Part shown: positions 36,413-45,224 of the stretch, one piece after another | Layout of the letters: each line of letters starts with the position of its first letter | Position numbering within the stretch: the first letter of the stretch is position 1 | Assembly (NCBI RefSeq): GCF_022662375.1 | Contig: NZ_JAKNQL010000006.1 | Location: 248,001 to 312,000, forward strand | Origin: Pseudomonas sp. CROZ-RG-20F-R04-15 | Lineage (GTDB): Bacteria > Pseudomonadota > Gammaproteobacteria > Pseudomonadales > Pseudomonadaceae | DNA length: 64,000 nt | Direction: 5' to 3' | The notes under the pieces: generated by a model | Seen by the model: the letters and a program-made list of their open reading frames with translations, nothing else | What the model was told of the DNA's origin: nothing | Database searches by the model: none | Program-made: the position numbers and the translations under genes

Positions 36413-37102
36413 TCACACCCCGATCAGGTGTTTGAGCGGATGGTAGCCAGTTTTCATCTTTGCGGCGACGTCGAGAATGGCCTTCTCGATGCCGTTCAAA
36501 TGCATGCAGGTCAGCTCGATGGCGGCGCTCTGATTGCCCGCCTCGATGTATTCGATCAGGCGCAGATGCTCGTCGTCGCGACACACTTCATGACTGTCGT
36601 CGTCCAGCGCAGCGGCGTACAGCGAGGCACGGGAAATCAGCTTCTGGAACCAGTCGAGCAACACCGGATTATTCAGGCTGCGCGCCAGTTTGATGTGGAA
36701 CTCGCCGAGCAGATGAATCAACCGTTCGTGATCACCAGCGGCATGGGCTTCATCTTCCAGCAGCAGATGTTCGCGCAAATCCTGCATCGCGGCAGTGTCC
36801 TTGCGCCGGCACAGTTCAGCGACGATACCGATCTCGATCAACCGCCGGGTTTCGAACAGCGAACGGATCTCTTCGTTGCTCGGCAGCGACACCGATGCAC
36901 CTTTATTGGGCTCGGTAGTGACCAGTCCGTCGGCCTCCAATTGCTTCAATGCAGCGCGCACCGACGTGCGGCTGACATTGAATAACTCGGCCAATGAGGC
37001 CTCACCCAGTTTCATGCCCGGGCGTAACGAACGCTTGCTGATCGCCTCGTAAACCCCTTGGTAGACGCGGTCGACCGTGGTTTCCGGTTTCTTCTCGGTC
37101 AT
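36413..37102 (-). CDS. GntR-family (FCD) transcriptional regulator
   Basis: A 229-residue regulator. The winged helix-turn-helix is at about 10-75 (LGEASLAELFNVSRTSVRAALKQLEADGLV) and the FCD effector domain at about 90-215, with the metal-ligand His residues expected in HLLGEFHIKLA and CMHLNGIEKAI. FCD regulators usually repress catabolic genes and bind an organic acid or metal-chelated ligand. It diverges from the ABC-importer/amidohydrolase operon, and two ATTGCAT half-sites lie between them. It has a strong ribosome site (AGGAG, seven bases). It is the likely repressor of the operon at 37243-45093. Confidence 0.88.
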   Translation of the reverse strand: MTEKKPETTVDRVYQGVYEAISKRSLRPGMKLGEASLAELFNVSRTSVRAALKQLEADGLVTTEPNKGASVSLPSNEEIRSLFETRRLIEIGIVAELCRRKDTAAMQDLREHLLLEDEAHAAGDHERLIHLLGEFHIKLARSLNNPVLLDWFQKLISRASLYAAALDDDSHEVCRDDEHLRLIEYIEAGNQSAAIELTCMHLNGIEKAILDVAAKMKTGYHPLKHLIGV

Positions 37103-37197
37103 TCGAACACTCCTTTAGCGTCGGGCAACCAGCCCCTGGCGATGCACAGCCATGGAAAAAGGGGGTTGCACGCGCAGATTAATCCGGGTATTTCTAA

Positions 37198-37222
37198 ATT
37201 GCATTCAGATATTGCATACAAT
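37198..37222. promoter_or_regulatory. Probable GntR operator, two ATTGCAT sites
   Basis: ATTGCATTCA at 37198 is repeated as ATTGCATACA at 37211, 13 bp apart. The second is part of a near-palindrome, ATTGCATACAAT, which resembles the TTGTATACAA type sites of FCD-class GntR regulators. It lies about 20 bp upstream of the ATPase gene start, within the only spacer between the regulator and the operon. Confidence 0.5.
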
Positions 37223-37242
37223 AAATAGAGGATTGCACCATT

Positions 37243-38328
37243 ATGGGTCAACCAATAGCAATTGAAGTGCGCAACGTCTCCAAACGGTATTCCGATGATC
37301 CTGGCCTCGCGCCAGCCCTCGACAATGTCTCGGTGAACATCGCCGATAACGAATTCTTCACACTGCTCGGCCCCTCGGGTTGCGGCAAAACCACCTTGCT
37401 GCGGACCATCGCCGGTTTCGAACACGTCAGTGAAGGCGAGATTCGTCTGGCCGGCGAACCGGTCAACGATCTGCCGCCGTTCAAGCGTCGGGTCAACACG
37501 GTGTTCCAGAGCTATGCGCTGTTTCCGCACATGAGTGTGGCGCAGAATATCGCCTTCGGCCTCGAGATGCAGGGTCTTGATCGCAGGTTGATCCCCGATC
37601 GCGTCAACGAGATGCTCGCGCTGGTGCAAATGGAGCACCTGGCCGGGCGCAAACCGGCCGAGTTATCCGGCGGCCAGCAACAGCGTGTGGCTCTGGCCCG
37701 GGCCTTGGCGCCGAAACCGAAAGTGCTGTTGCTCGACGAACCGCTGTCGGCACTCGATCTGAAGTTGCGCAAGGAAATGCAGGTCGAACTCAAACGCGTA
37801 CAGAAAGAAGCCGGCATCACCTTCATTTTCGTCACCCACGATCAGGAAGAAGCGCTGACCCTGTCCGACCGTATCGCCGTGATGTCCGCCGGCAAGATCC
37901 TGCAGATCGGCACGCCGACCGATATCTACGAACAGCCGAAACACCGCTTTGTCGCGCAATTCATCGGCGACATCAACTTCCTCCCCGGCCAGCTCAAGCA
38001 CGGCGAACACAACGAAAAACTGTTCGTACCCAACGGCATGCCGATCGAAATCCCCTGTCAGCAACAAAGCTTCACCGGCAGCAGCGTGCAATTGGCGTTT
38101 CGTCCGGAACGCTCGCAACTGGTCGACGCCAGCCAGCCGCATCACCTGCGCGGGGTGATCGAAGCGGTGCTCTACGTCGGCACCGCCACCCTCTATCAAT
38201 GCCGTTTGAACAACGACATCAAAGTCATGCTGCGCGAAAACAACGAAGGCCTGAACCAAAGCCGTGCGGTCGGCGAGCGCGTCGCCGTGCACCTGCCGCC
38301 GCACGCCTGCCTGTTGATGGAGGCTTGA
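37243..38328 (+). CDS. Polyamine-type ABC importer, ATPase
   Basis: A 361-residue ATPase of the PotA/PotG type. Walker A is GPSGCGKTT at 46-54, the signature LSGGQQQRVALARAL, and Walker B LLLDEPLSALD. A C-terminal TOBE-like regulatory domain covers about 265-360. It energises import of a cationic amine or similar compound. It is the first gene of an operon reading through two permeases, a binding protein, two amidohydrolases and a flavin reductase. The ribosome site is AGAGGA, ten bases before the ATG. Confidence 0.9.
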   Translation: MGQPIAIEVRNVSKRYSDDPGLAPALDNVSVNIADNEFFTLLGPSGCGKTTLLRTIAGFEHVSEGEIRLAGEPVNDLPPFKRRVNTVFQSYALFPHMSVAQNIAFGLEMQGLDRRLIPDRVNEMLALVQMEHLAGRKPAELSGGQQQRVALARALAPKPKVLLLDEPLSALDLKLRKEMQVELKRVQKEAGITFIFVTHDQEEALTLSDRIAVMSAGKILQIGTPTDIYEQPKHRFVAQFIGDINFLPGQLKHGEHNEKLFVPNGMPIEIPCQQQSFTGSSVQLAFRPERSQLVDASQPHHLRGVIEAVLYVGTATLYQCRLNNDIKVMLRENNEGLNQSRAVGERVAVHLPPHACLLMEA

Positions 38329-38329
38329 G

Positions 38330-39247
38330 ATGAGCGTCAGCAGCACTTCCCCTGCCCTCAACCGTGCGCTGTTGCTCAGCCCGGTGGTGTTGACCCTGCT
38401 CGCCCTGATCGCCATTCCGTTGGGGATCATGGGCTACATCAGCCTGTTGCCGCGCAACACCTACGGCGGCGTCGACTGGCAAGCGCCATGGCAACTGCAA
38501 AGCTATGTGCAGCTGTTTTTCCAGGAAGGGTTCGACGGTGAACTGGAGCTGAACTGGGTCTACGCCCAGGCGCTATTGCGCTCGGTGCTGCAGGCCGGCG
38601 GCACTACCGCGCTGTGTTTTCTGTTCGGATTTCCCGTGGCGCTGTGGATGTCGAGCCTGACTCCACGCCGTCGCAACCTGATGGTATTGCTCATCACCAT
38701 TCCGTTCTGGACCAACCTGCTGATCCGCAACTACGCGTGGCTGATCATCCTCCGCGAACACGGTTGGGTCGCGCAAAGCCTCAACGCGCTGTTGCCGAGT
38801 GCCGGCGGCATCACCCTGCTCTACAACGACTTCGCGGTGAGTGTCGGTCTGGTCTACAGCTTCCTGCCGTTCATGATTCTGCCGATCTATTCGACGCTGG
38901 AAAAACTCGACTGGCGTCTGGTCGAAGCCGCTTACGACCTCGGGGCGAATCGTTGGCACGCGTTGCGGCGGATCATTCTGCCGCTGTCGATGCCCGGGGT
39001 GATTGCCGGCGCGTTGCTGGTGTTTGTGCCGAGCCTCGGCGCCTTCATCACCCCGGCGATTCTTGGCGGCGGCAAGACGCTGATGATCGGCAACCTGATC
39101 CAGCAACAGTTCGGCACCGCGCGCAACTGGCCGCTGGGCAGTTCGCTGTCATTCCTGTTGCTGGCGATTCTGCTGGTGTCGCTGGTGCTCTATGCGCTGT
39201 ACAGCCGCCGCGCGGCGAAGACCGTCAATCGGGGGGCCAAAGCATGA
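38330..39247 (+). CDS. Polyamine-type ABC importer, permease 1
   Basis: A 305-residue permease of the PotB/PotH type. Six membrane spans are visible (first at about 14-34; others near 85, 120, 165, 215 and 270). The EAA loop reads LVEAAYDLGANRWHALRRIILP. It starts 1 bp after the ATPase stop and overlaps the next permease by 4 bases (ATGA). Confidence 0.9.
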   Translation: MSVSSTSPALNRALLLSPVVLTLLALIAIPLGIMGYISLLPRNTYGGVDWQAPWQLQSYVQLFFQEGFDGELELNWVYAQALLRSVLQAGGTTALCFLFGFPVALWMSSLTPRRRNLMVLLITIPFWTNLLIRNYAWLIILREHGWVAQSLNALLPSAGGITLLYNDFAVSVGLVYSFLPFMILPIYSTLEKLDWRLVEAAYDLGANRWHALRRIILPLSMPGVIAGALLVFVPSLGAFITPAILGGGKTLMIGNLIQQQFGTARNWPLGSSLSFLLLAILLVSLVLYALYSRRAAKTVNRGAKA

Positions 39248-40032
39248 TTTCCCTGCACCTGAAGAAACTCCCGGCGACCCGCGAAATCAGCCTGCTGATC
39301 CTCGCCTATCTGTACCTGCCGATCTTCGTGTTGATCGCCTACAGCTTCAACGCCAACCGCTCGGCGACAGTGTGGACCGAGTTTTCGTTTGCCTGGTACG
39401 GGCGGATTCTGGCCAACCCGTCGATTCAGACGGCGGCGCTGAATTCGATCATCGTCGCCACCATCGCCACGGTCTGCGCCACCGCGATTGCACTGCTCGC
39501 AGCGCTGGCGACTTACCGGCCGTTCTACGGGCAGAAAATGGTCGAGGGCGGGATCAACCTGCCGCTGATCCTGCCGGAGATCGTTACGGCGGTGGCCACC
39601 CTGCTGCTGTTCATGGCGCTGGGCATCAAGCTTGGTTTGCTCACGGTGATCGTCGCGCACATCGGCTTCTGCATTCCTTTCGCTTACCTGCCGATTCGCG
39701 CGCGGCTTAACGATCTGGACAAGAGTTTGCTGGAAGCGGCGAACGATCTTTACGCCAATCCGTGGCAGGTGTTCCGCCGCGTGACCTTGCCGCTGCTGTG
39801 GCCGGCGGTGTTGTCCGGTGCGGTGCTGGCGTTCGTGGTCAGCCTCGATGATTTCATCATGACCTTCTTCGTCGCCGGCCCCGGTTCGACGACGTTGCCG
39901 GTGTACATCTTCTCGGCGATCAAGGCCGGGGTGACGCCGGAAATCAACGCGATCTCGACGCTGATGCTGGTGATCTCGATTGTCCTGGTGGTGCTGGCCT
40001 TCTGGCTGGGCCAACGCGGTAAACAACAATAA
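39244..40032 (+). CDS. Polyamine-type ABC importer, permease 2
   Basis: A 262-residue permease of the PotC/PotI type, with spans from about 12-33 onward and the EAA loop LLEAANDLYANPWQVFRRVTLP. It has the family segment FVVSLDDFIMTFFVAGPGSTTLP. It pairs with the preceding permease. Its start overlaps that gene's stop (ATGA), and the binding-protein gene begins 18 bp later. Confidence 0.9.
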   Translation: MISLHLKKLPATREISLLILAYLYLPIFVLIAYSFNANRSATVWTEFSFAWYGRILANPSIQTAALNSIIVATIATVCATAIALLAALATYRPFYGQKMVEGGINLPLILPEIVTAVATLLLFMALGIKLGLLTVIVAHIGFCIPFAYLPIRARLNDLDKSLLEAANDLYANPWQVFRRVTLPLLWPAVLSGAVLAFVVSLDDFIMTFFVAGPGSTTLPVYIFSAIKAGVTPEINAISTLMLVISIVLVVLAFWLGQRGKQQ

Positions 40033-40050
40033 ATCTGGAGCGCTCCGTTT

Positions 40051-41103
40051 ATGAAAAGCAAAAGCATGCGTCTGGCAATGTCCGGTCTGGCCCTGAGTTG
40101 TTTCACCGCGTTTGGCGCCCACGCCGCCGAGCCGAAAGAGCTGTTTTTCTATAACTGGACCGATTACTACCCGGTGGATTTGCTGGCCAGGTTCGAAAAG
40201 GAAACCGGCATCAAAGTGACCATGGACGGTTACGACAGCAACGAAACCCTGCTCGCCAAGTTGCAGGCCGGCGGCGCCGCGTATGACGTGATCGTGCCGT
40301 CGCAGTCGATCATGCAGACGCTGATCAAGCAGGATCTGCTGATGGAAATCGACACGCCGAGCCTGAGCAACTTCCAATACGTGAAGGGGCCGTTCCGCGA
40401 TCCGAGCTTCGACCCCGGGCGCAAGTTCTCGGCGCCGTATCTGTGGGGCACCACCGGGTTCTCTTACGACAGTGCGCGGGTGCCGGGCGGCAAGCTGGAT
40501 GACTCGTGGAAAGAGTTCTTCGAGCCGCGCAAAGAGCTGCAAGGCCAGCTCGCTGCCCTCGATACGTCGAGCAGCGTGATCAACGCCGCCAGCCATTATC
40601 TGAACGTCGACGAGTGCAGCGAAAACCCGCAGGACGCCAAGCGCATCCTCGAACTGCTGCAGAAGCAGAAGCCGTTTTTGAAGATGTACAGCTCCGACAA
40701 CACCGTCGACCGCATGGCTTCGGGCGAGGTGATCATGATGCAGAACTGGAACGGCTCGACGGCACGGGCGACCTTGCAGAAGAGCACGATCAAGTACGTC
40801 TATCCGCGTGAAGGCGTGGCGATGTTCCAGGACAACTTCGCCGTGCCGAAAAGCGCGCCGCATCCAGGTAACGCGAAGATCTTTATCGACTGGATGATGA
40901 AGCCGGAGAACGCCGCTGCCGTGTCCAACGCCATTGCTTACGCCAACGGGATTCAGAGCGATTCGCTGCTTGATCCGAAGTGGAAGGTCATGGACGCGAT
41001 CAACATGCCTGAGGAATACGCCTCGCGTTTGCGCCCGGAGAAGGAGTGCAGCAACAAGGCGCGGGAGCTGCAGGACCGGATCTGGTCGAAGCTCAAGGGT
41101 TGA
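40051..41103 (+). CDS. Polyamine-type ABC importer, periplasmic binding protein
   Basis: A 350-residue PotD/PotF-like binding protein. A signal peptide covers about residues 1-26 (ALSCFTAFGAHAA). The mature protein begins with the family's ELFFYNWTDYYP, followed by GYDSNETLLAKLQAGGAAYDVIVPS and the hinge segment PYLWGTTGFSYD. Aromatic and acidic residues typical of amine binding are present, but the association with deaminase-type enzymes suggests the ligand is a nitrogenous compound other than putrescine. Its last 28 codons have been copied, in damaged form, 390 bp downstream. Confidence 0.9.
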   Translation: MKSKSMRLAMSGLALSCFTAFGAHAAEPKELFFYNWTDYYPVDLLARFEKETGIKVTMDGYDSNETLLAKLQAGGAAYDVIVPSQSIMQTLIKQDLLMEIDTPSLSNFQYVKGPFRDPSFDPGRKFSAPYLWGTTGFSYDSARVPGGKLDDSWKEFFEPRKELQGQLAALDTSSSVINAASHYLNVDECSENPQDAKRILELLQKQKPFLKMYSSDNTVDRMASGEVIMMQNWNGSTARATLQKSTIKYVYPREGVAMFQDNFAVPKSAPHPGNAKIFIDWMMKPENAAAVSNAIAYANGIQSDSLLDPKWKVMDAINMPEEYASRLRPEKECSNKARELQDRIWSKLKG

Positions 41104-41116
41104 TCTGAGTCCGCTG

Positions 41117-41327
41117 CCCTCACCCTAGCCCTCTCCCGGGGGGAGAGGGGACTGACCGAGGTGTCTTGCGATCTACGCCGACCTGATAAACCGAGTCGAT
41201 TATGGATTCACAGCCGAGCTTTCAAACCGGTCAGTTTTGGATTCACAGCCGGACTTTCAGGTCGGTGTACTTCTTCAATATCCCCCATTCGGTCCCCTCT
41301 CCCTCCGGGAGAGGGCTAGGGTGAGGG
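41117..41327. repeat. Intergenic element with CCCTCACCCT ends, copy 1
   Basis: A 211-bp element with terminal inverted repeats CCCTCACCCTAGCCCTCTCC and GGGAGAGGGCTAGGGTGAGGG. The core holds GAGGTGTCTTGCGATCTACG and GAGTCGATTATGGATTC, the reverse complement of core words in the array at 19745-20344. It belongs to a 390-bp tandem duplication; the second copy is at 41500. Confidence 0.9.
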
Positions 41328-41356
41328 AAAAAAATTCAAAGACCCACGAGGTTTGT

Positions 41357-41569
41357 ATGACCCAACCACACTGGCTCCGCAACGTCCGCCCCTACGGTGC
41401 CCAAAATACGCCTCGCCCTTGCGCCCGGAGAAGGAATGCAGGCGCGGAAGCTGCAGGACCGTATCTGGTCGAAGCTCAAGGGTTGATCCGGAACCGCTGC
41501 CCTCACCCTAGCCCTCTCCCGGGGGGAGAGGGGACTGACCGAGGTGTCTTGCGATCTACGCCGACCTGA
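41357..41569 (+). pseudogene. Chimeric fragment: amidohydrolase start joined to binding-protein end
   Basis: A duplication remnant. From the ATG at 41357, 16 codons match the true amidohydrolase start at 41739 (MTQPHWLRNVRPYGAQ). At 41405 the sequence switches to a copy of the binding-protein 3' end (original from 41015, in the gene at 40051), which has a 7-bp deletion and is out of frame. The open frame continues to 41569, predicting 70 residues with no coherent fold. The native ribosome site (GAGG before TTTGT) is copied too, so it could be translated, but I regard it as a relic. Confidence 0.85.
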
Positions 41570-41710
41570 TAAACCGAGTCGATTATGGAGTCACAGCCGA
41601 GCTTTCAAACCGGTCAGTTCTGGATTCACAGCCGGACTTTCAGGTCGGTGTACTTCTCCAATATCCCCCATTCGGTCCCCTCTCCCTCCGGGAGAGGGCT
41701 AGGGTGAGGG
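41500..41710. repeat. Intergenic element with CCCTCACCCT ends, copy 2
   Basis: A second 211-bp copy, nearly identical to 41117-41327, with the same ends. Together with the flanking gene pieces, the duplicated unit runs from 41015 to 41404 (first copy) and from 41405 to about 41786 (second copy). The 635 bp between the binding protein and the amidohydrolase contain only this duplication. Confidence 0.9.
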
Positions 41711-41738
41711 AAAAAATTCAAAGACCTACGAGGTTTGT

Positions 41739-42935
41739 ATGACCCAACCACACTGGCTCCGCAACGTGCGCCCCTACGGCGCCCAAGCCGAAGACCTGCT
41801 GATCGAAAACGGCCGATTCGCCCAGCGCCGCCCGGCCAGCAACACGCCGCTGGCCGGCACCGACATCGACGGCCACAACCAACTGCTCACCAGCGCTCTG
41901 GTCGAAAGCCATGTCCACCTCGACAAAACCCTCTACGGCCAACCCTGGCGCCCGAACAGCGCCGGCCCGACGCTCAAGGATTACATCAGTAACGAACGCC
42001 GCATCCTCCGCGAAGTCACGGCCCCCATCGCCGAACGCGCCGGTGCCCTGCTGGAAAACTGCATCGCCCGTGGCTCGCTGACGATGCGTTGCCACGTCGA
42101 TATCGATCCGGAATTCGGCCTGCGTCACGTTGAAGCCATGCAGCAACTGCGTGAACGCTACCAAGACCTGATCGATCTGCAACTGGTGGTGTTCCCGCAA
42201 ACCGGGCTGATCAGCCGTCCCGGCACCGCCGAGCTGATGCGCGAGGCGATGGCGCTGGGCGTGGAGAACGTCGGCGGACTCGACCCGTGCGGTATCGACA
42301 ACGACCCGATTGCGCAGCTGGATTTCGTCTTCAAACTGGCGGCCGAGTTTGGCCGTGGCGTGGATATTCACCTGCACGACAAAGGAGAGCTGGGCCTGTG
42401 GCAGATCGCGTTGATCGCTGATTACACCGAGCGCTTCAACCTGCAAAACCGGGTGATGATCAGCCACGCATACTGCCTCGGCATGTTGCCGTGGAACCTG
42501 GTCAAACCGGTTGCCGAACGCTTGGCGGCGTTGGGTATTTCGCTGATGAGTGCGGCGCCCGCCGACACCGCCGTGCCGCCATTTCTGCCGTTGCGTGAAG
42601 TCGGCGTGAATGTCTGCCTGGGTTCCGATGGCATCCGCGATGCGTGGTCGCCGATGGGCAATGGCGACATGCTGGAGCGGGCAATGTTGTTGGCGTTTCG
42701 CTTTGATCTGGGCAAGGACGATGAGCTGGCGGCGGCGTTTGACGCGGCCACGGTCAATGGTGCGCGGGCGCTGGGCATCGAGGATTACGGATTTGCGCTC
42801 GGGCAGCGTGCGGACTTCTTGCTGATGCCGGTTGAAACCCTTGGCGAAGCCGTCGTTGCGCGGCCATTGCGGCAGGTCTATCGCGCGGGTTCCTTGATCG
42901 CTAGCGGCGGTCGTTTGCTGGACAGCCGCCTGTGA
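41739..42935 (+). CDS. Cytosine-deaminase-like amidohydrolase
   Basis: A 398-residue metal-dependent hydrolase of the CodA-like branch. Metal and catalytic elements are in place: ESHVHLDKTL (about 57-66), IHLHDKGE (about 210-217), MISHAYCLG and the hallmark LGSDGIRDAWSPMGNGDMLERA. Members remove amino or amide groups from pyrimidine- or triazine-like rings. The substrate here is not known, but should arrive through the importer encoded upstream. Its GAGG ribosome site and first codons are the copy that survived intact after the tandem duplication. The next gene starts inside its stop codon. Confidence 0.87.
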   Translation: MTQPHWLRNVRPYGAQAEDLLIENGRFAQRRPASNTPLAGTDIDGHNQLLTSALVESHVHLDKTLYGQPWRPNSAGPTLKDYISNERRILREVTAPIAERAGALLENCIARGSLTMRCHVDIDPEFGLRHVEAMQQLRERYQDLIDLQLVVFPQTGLISRPGTAELMREAMALGVENVGGLDPCGIDNDPIAQLDFVFKLAAEFGRGVDIHLHDKGELGLWQIALIADYTERFNLQNRVMISHAYCLGMLPWNLVKPVAERLAALGISLMSAAPADTAVPPFLPLREVGVNVCLGSDGIRDAWSPMGNGDMLERAMLLAFRFDLGKDDELAAAFDAATVNGARALGIEDYGFALGQRADFLLMPVETLGEAVVARPLRQVYRAGSLIASGGRLLDSRL

Positions 42936-44419
42936 AACGCATCGGCCTGCGCGCCACTTGCGTGGTCGGTTTCGACGGCAGGCAGCATGTGCTGTGGCGC
43001 GACGGTGAAGTCGTGTTTGCCGGCTCGCGCATCGAATTTGTCGGGCGCGGTTACGCGGGGCCGGTGGATCAGTGGATCGATTACGGCAATGCGTTGATCG
43101 GTCCAGGTTTCATCGATCTGGATGCGCTGGGCGATCTCGATTCCACGGTGCTGACCCTCGACAACGGCGACGAGCGCGCCATGGGCCGCATGTGGTCTGC
43201 CGAGTATCTGGCCGCCGGCTCGCGTGAAACTTACAGTCCGGAAGAAGAGGTCTTCAAATACCGCTACGCCTTCACTCAGTTGATCCGCAACGGCATCACC
43301 ACGGCGATGCCGATCACCTCGATGTACTACCGCGAGTGGGCGGAAACCTACGATGAATTTGCCGCCGTCGCCGAGGTGGCGGCTGAGTCAGGGCTGCGAA
43401 CGTACCTCGGCCCCTGCTACATGAGCGGCATGAGTTATTGGCGCGCCGACGGCTCAATCGCCCATCACTGGGATGAGGAACGAGGACTGGCGGGACTGGA
43501 TGCCGCTGAACGTTTTTTCAAGAATTTCGACGGCGCGCACAGCGGTTTGATTCGCGGTGCGCTGTTGCCCGATCGCATCCAGACCTGCACCCCGGCGTTG
43601 CTGCAACGCACCTCGGCGCTGAGCCGCGAACTCAATGCACCGATGCGCCTGCATTGCTGTCAGGCGCTCAGCGAAGTGGCGATGGTCGAGCAATTGCGCG
43701 GCACTTCGCCGTTGGGCTGGTTGCAGCAACTGGAGTTGCTCACGCCGCGCAGTCTGCTGCCACACGGCATCTACACCACTGGCGATGACGATTTGCAGCG
43801 GGTTATCGACGGCGGCGCGAGTCTGGTGCATTGCCCATTGGTGTTTGCCCGTGACGGTGAGGCGGTGAATTCGTTCGGTCGCTACCGCGCCAAGGGCATC
43901 AACTTTGCGCTGGGCACTGACACCTGGCCGGCGGATCTGCTGGAAAACATGCGCCACGGCTTGAACATCGCTCGCTTGATGGAGGGCGGCCCGGCGCTGA
44001 CCAGCAGCCTCGACCTGTACAACGCCGCGACGCTCGGCGGCGCCCGGGCGCTGGGCCGTGATGATCTCGGCCGCCTGGCCCCCGGCGCCAAAGCCGACAT
44101 TACCGTGTTCAGCCTGCGCGGCCTGCATCTGGGGCCGCTGTTCGATCCTTTGAAGAACCTGCTGCTGGCCGGGCGTGGCGACGACTGCATCGCCAGTTAC
44201 ATCGACGGTCGCTGCGTGATGCACGACGGTCAGGTCAGCGGCGTCGACTACGCCCAATTGCAACGCCAGGCCCAACGCCAATACGAAAAACTGATGCGCA
44301 GCCATAGCGATCGGGCCTTTGCCCGACCGGACTGGAAAACCCTGTTCCAGCCGGCCATTCCGTTCGCCGATGACTACAGCGCCGACGCGCCATTGAGCGC
44401 GATTGATCCACTTGCCTAG
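42932..44419 (+). CDS. Amidohydrolase of the chlorohydrolase/deaminase type with altered metal motif
   Basis: A 495-residue protein of the TRZ/ATZ-like amidohydrolase group. C-terminal elements are normal: MRLHCCQALSE, LPHGIYTTGDDDL, LVHCPLVFARDGEAVNSFG, LGTDTWPADLLENMRHGLN and an ADITVFSL end. The usual N-terminal HxH metal motif after GPGFID is absent; it reads FIDLDALGDLD (about 57-67). The fold is likely kept, but metal binding must differ from the family standard. The GTG start at 42932 overlaps the previous stop (GTGA), so the two are translated together. It may act with its partner on the same compound. Confidence 0.82.
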   Translation: MKRIGLRATCVVGFDGRQHVLWRDGEVVFAGSRIEFVGRGYAGPVDQWIDYGNALIGPGFIDLDALGDLDSTVLTLDNGDERAMGRMWSAEYLAAGSRETYSPEEEVFKYRYAFTQLIRNGITTAMPITSMYYREWAETYDEFAAVAEVAAESGLRTYLGPCYMSGMSYWRADGSIAHHWDEERGLAGLDAAERFFKNFDGAHSGLIRGALLPDRIQTCTPALLQRTSALSRELNAPMRLHCCQALSEVAMVEQLRGTSPLGWLQQLELLTPRSLLPHGIYTTGDDDLQRVIDGGASLVHCPLVFARDGEAVNSFGRYRAKGINFALGTDTWPADLLENMRHGLNIARLMEGGPALTSSLDLYNAATLGGARALGRDDLGRLAPGAKADITVFSLRGLHLGPLFDPLKNLLLAGRGDDCIASYIDGRCVMHDGQVSGVDYAQLQRQAQRQYEKLMRSHSDRAFARPDWKTLFQPAIPFADDYSADAPLSAIDPLA

Positions 44420-44430
44420 AGATTTCTGCC

Positions 44431-45093
44431 ATGCACAGTTTTGATTTCAGCCAGCTCAGCCCACGGGAAAAATACAAGATCCTCATCGGCAGCGTCGTGC
44501 CCCGGCCCATCGCACTGGTCACCACTATCGATGGCGAAGGCCGGGTAAATGCTGCGCCGTTCAGCTTCTTCAATGCGCTGTCGGCCGATCCGCCGATTCT
44601 GGCGCTGGGTGTCGAGAATTACGGTGACCAGAGCCCGAAAGACACTACGCGCAATATCCAGCTCAATCAGGAGTTCACAGTGAACATCGTCAGCGATGCG
44701 CTGGTGGAGGCGATGAACGTCTGCGCCGTGCCCTTCGCGCCGGGGTTCGATGAGCTGACCGCTGCGGGGCTGACGGCGATCCCCGGTACGACAGTGAAAT
44801 GCCCGCGCATCGGTGAGGCACCGGTGGCACTGGAATGCCGGCGGATGATGGCGCTGAACATTGGTCAGTCACGGGAGATCATTTTTGGCGAGGTGTTGAT
44901 GGCGCACGTGCGCGATGAGTTGATCGATCCGAAGACGCTGTACATCGATCAATTGGGCCTGGACGCGATCGGGCGCATGGGTGGCCATGGTTACGCGCGA
45001 ACCCGCGACTACTTCGACCTGCCGACCCGCTCGTTGCAAGCGTGGACGGAAGCGCCGGGCGGTGGCGAGCGGTTTTGGCCAGCCCCGAAATAA
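44431..45093 (+). CDS. Flavin reductase / FMN-binding split-barrel protein
   Basis: A 220-residue flavin reductase-like protein (FMN-binding split barrel, about 10-170). Visible motifs are GSVVPRPIALVTTIDGEGRVNAAPFSFFNALSADPP and DTTRNIQLNQEFTVNIV. Members pass electrons from NAD(P)H to free flavin or bind FMN for their own redox step, commonly beside a ring-opening monooxygenase; none is encoded here. It starts 11 bp after the second amidohydrolase and ends the operon. A REPIN follows. Confidence 0.87.
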   Translation: MHSFDFSQLSPREKYKILIGSVVPRPIALVTTIDGEGRVNAAPFSFFNALSADPPILALGVENYGDQSPKDTTRNIQLNQEFTVNIVSDALVEAMNVCAVPFAPGFDELTAAGLTAIPGTTVKCPRIGEAPVALECRRMMALNIGQSREIIFGEVLMAHVRDELIDPKTLYIDQLGLDAIGRMGGHGYARTRDYFDLPTRSLQAWTEAPGGGERFWPAPK

Positions 45094-45116
45094 CCCAACA
45101 GAGACACGCATCACCC

Positions 45117-45209
45117 TTGTGGGAGCGAGCCTGCTCGCGAAAGCGGTGGATCAGTCAGCAATTGTGTCGACTGGTATGACGCCTTCGCGAGCAGGCTCGC
45201 TCCCACAGG
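45117..45209. repeat. Paired REP hairpin (REPIN)
   Basis: Inverted REP arms (TGTGGGAGCGAGCCTGCTCG and complement) around a spacer, in the convergent gap between the flavin reductase gene and the DUF799 lipoprotein gene. Confidence 0.9.
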
Positions 45210-45224
45210 GATTTATGTCGTTTC

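Noticed and set aside
39190..40863. A 557-codon minus-strand open frame
   Set aside because: It is antisense to the second permease and the binding protein, both recognised families.
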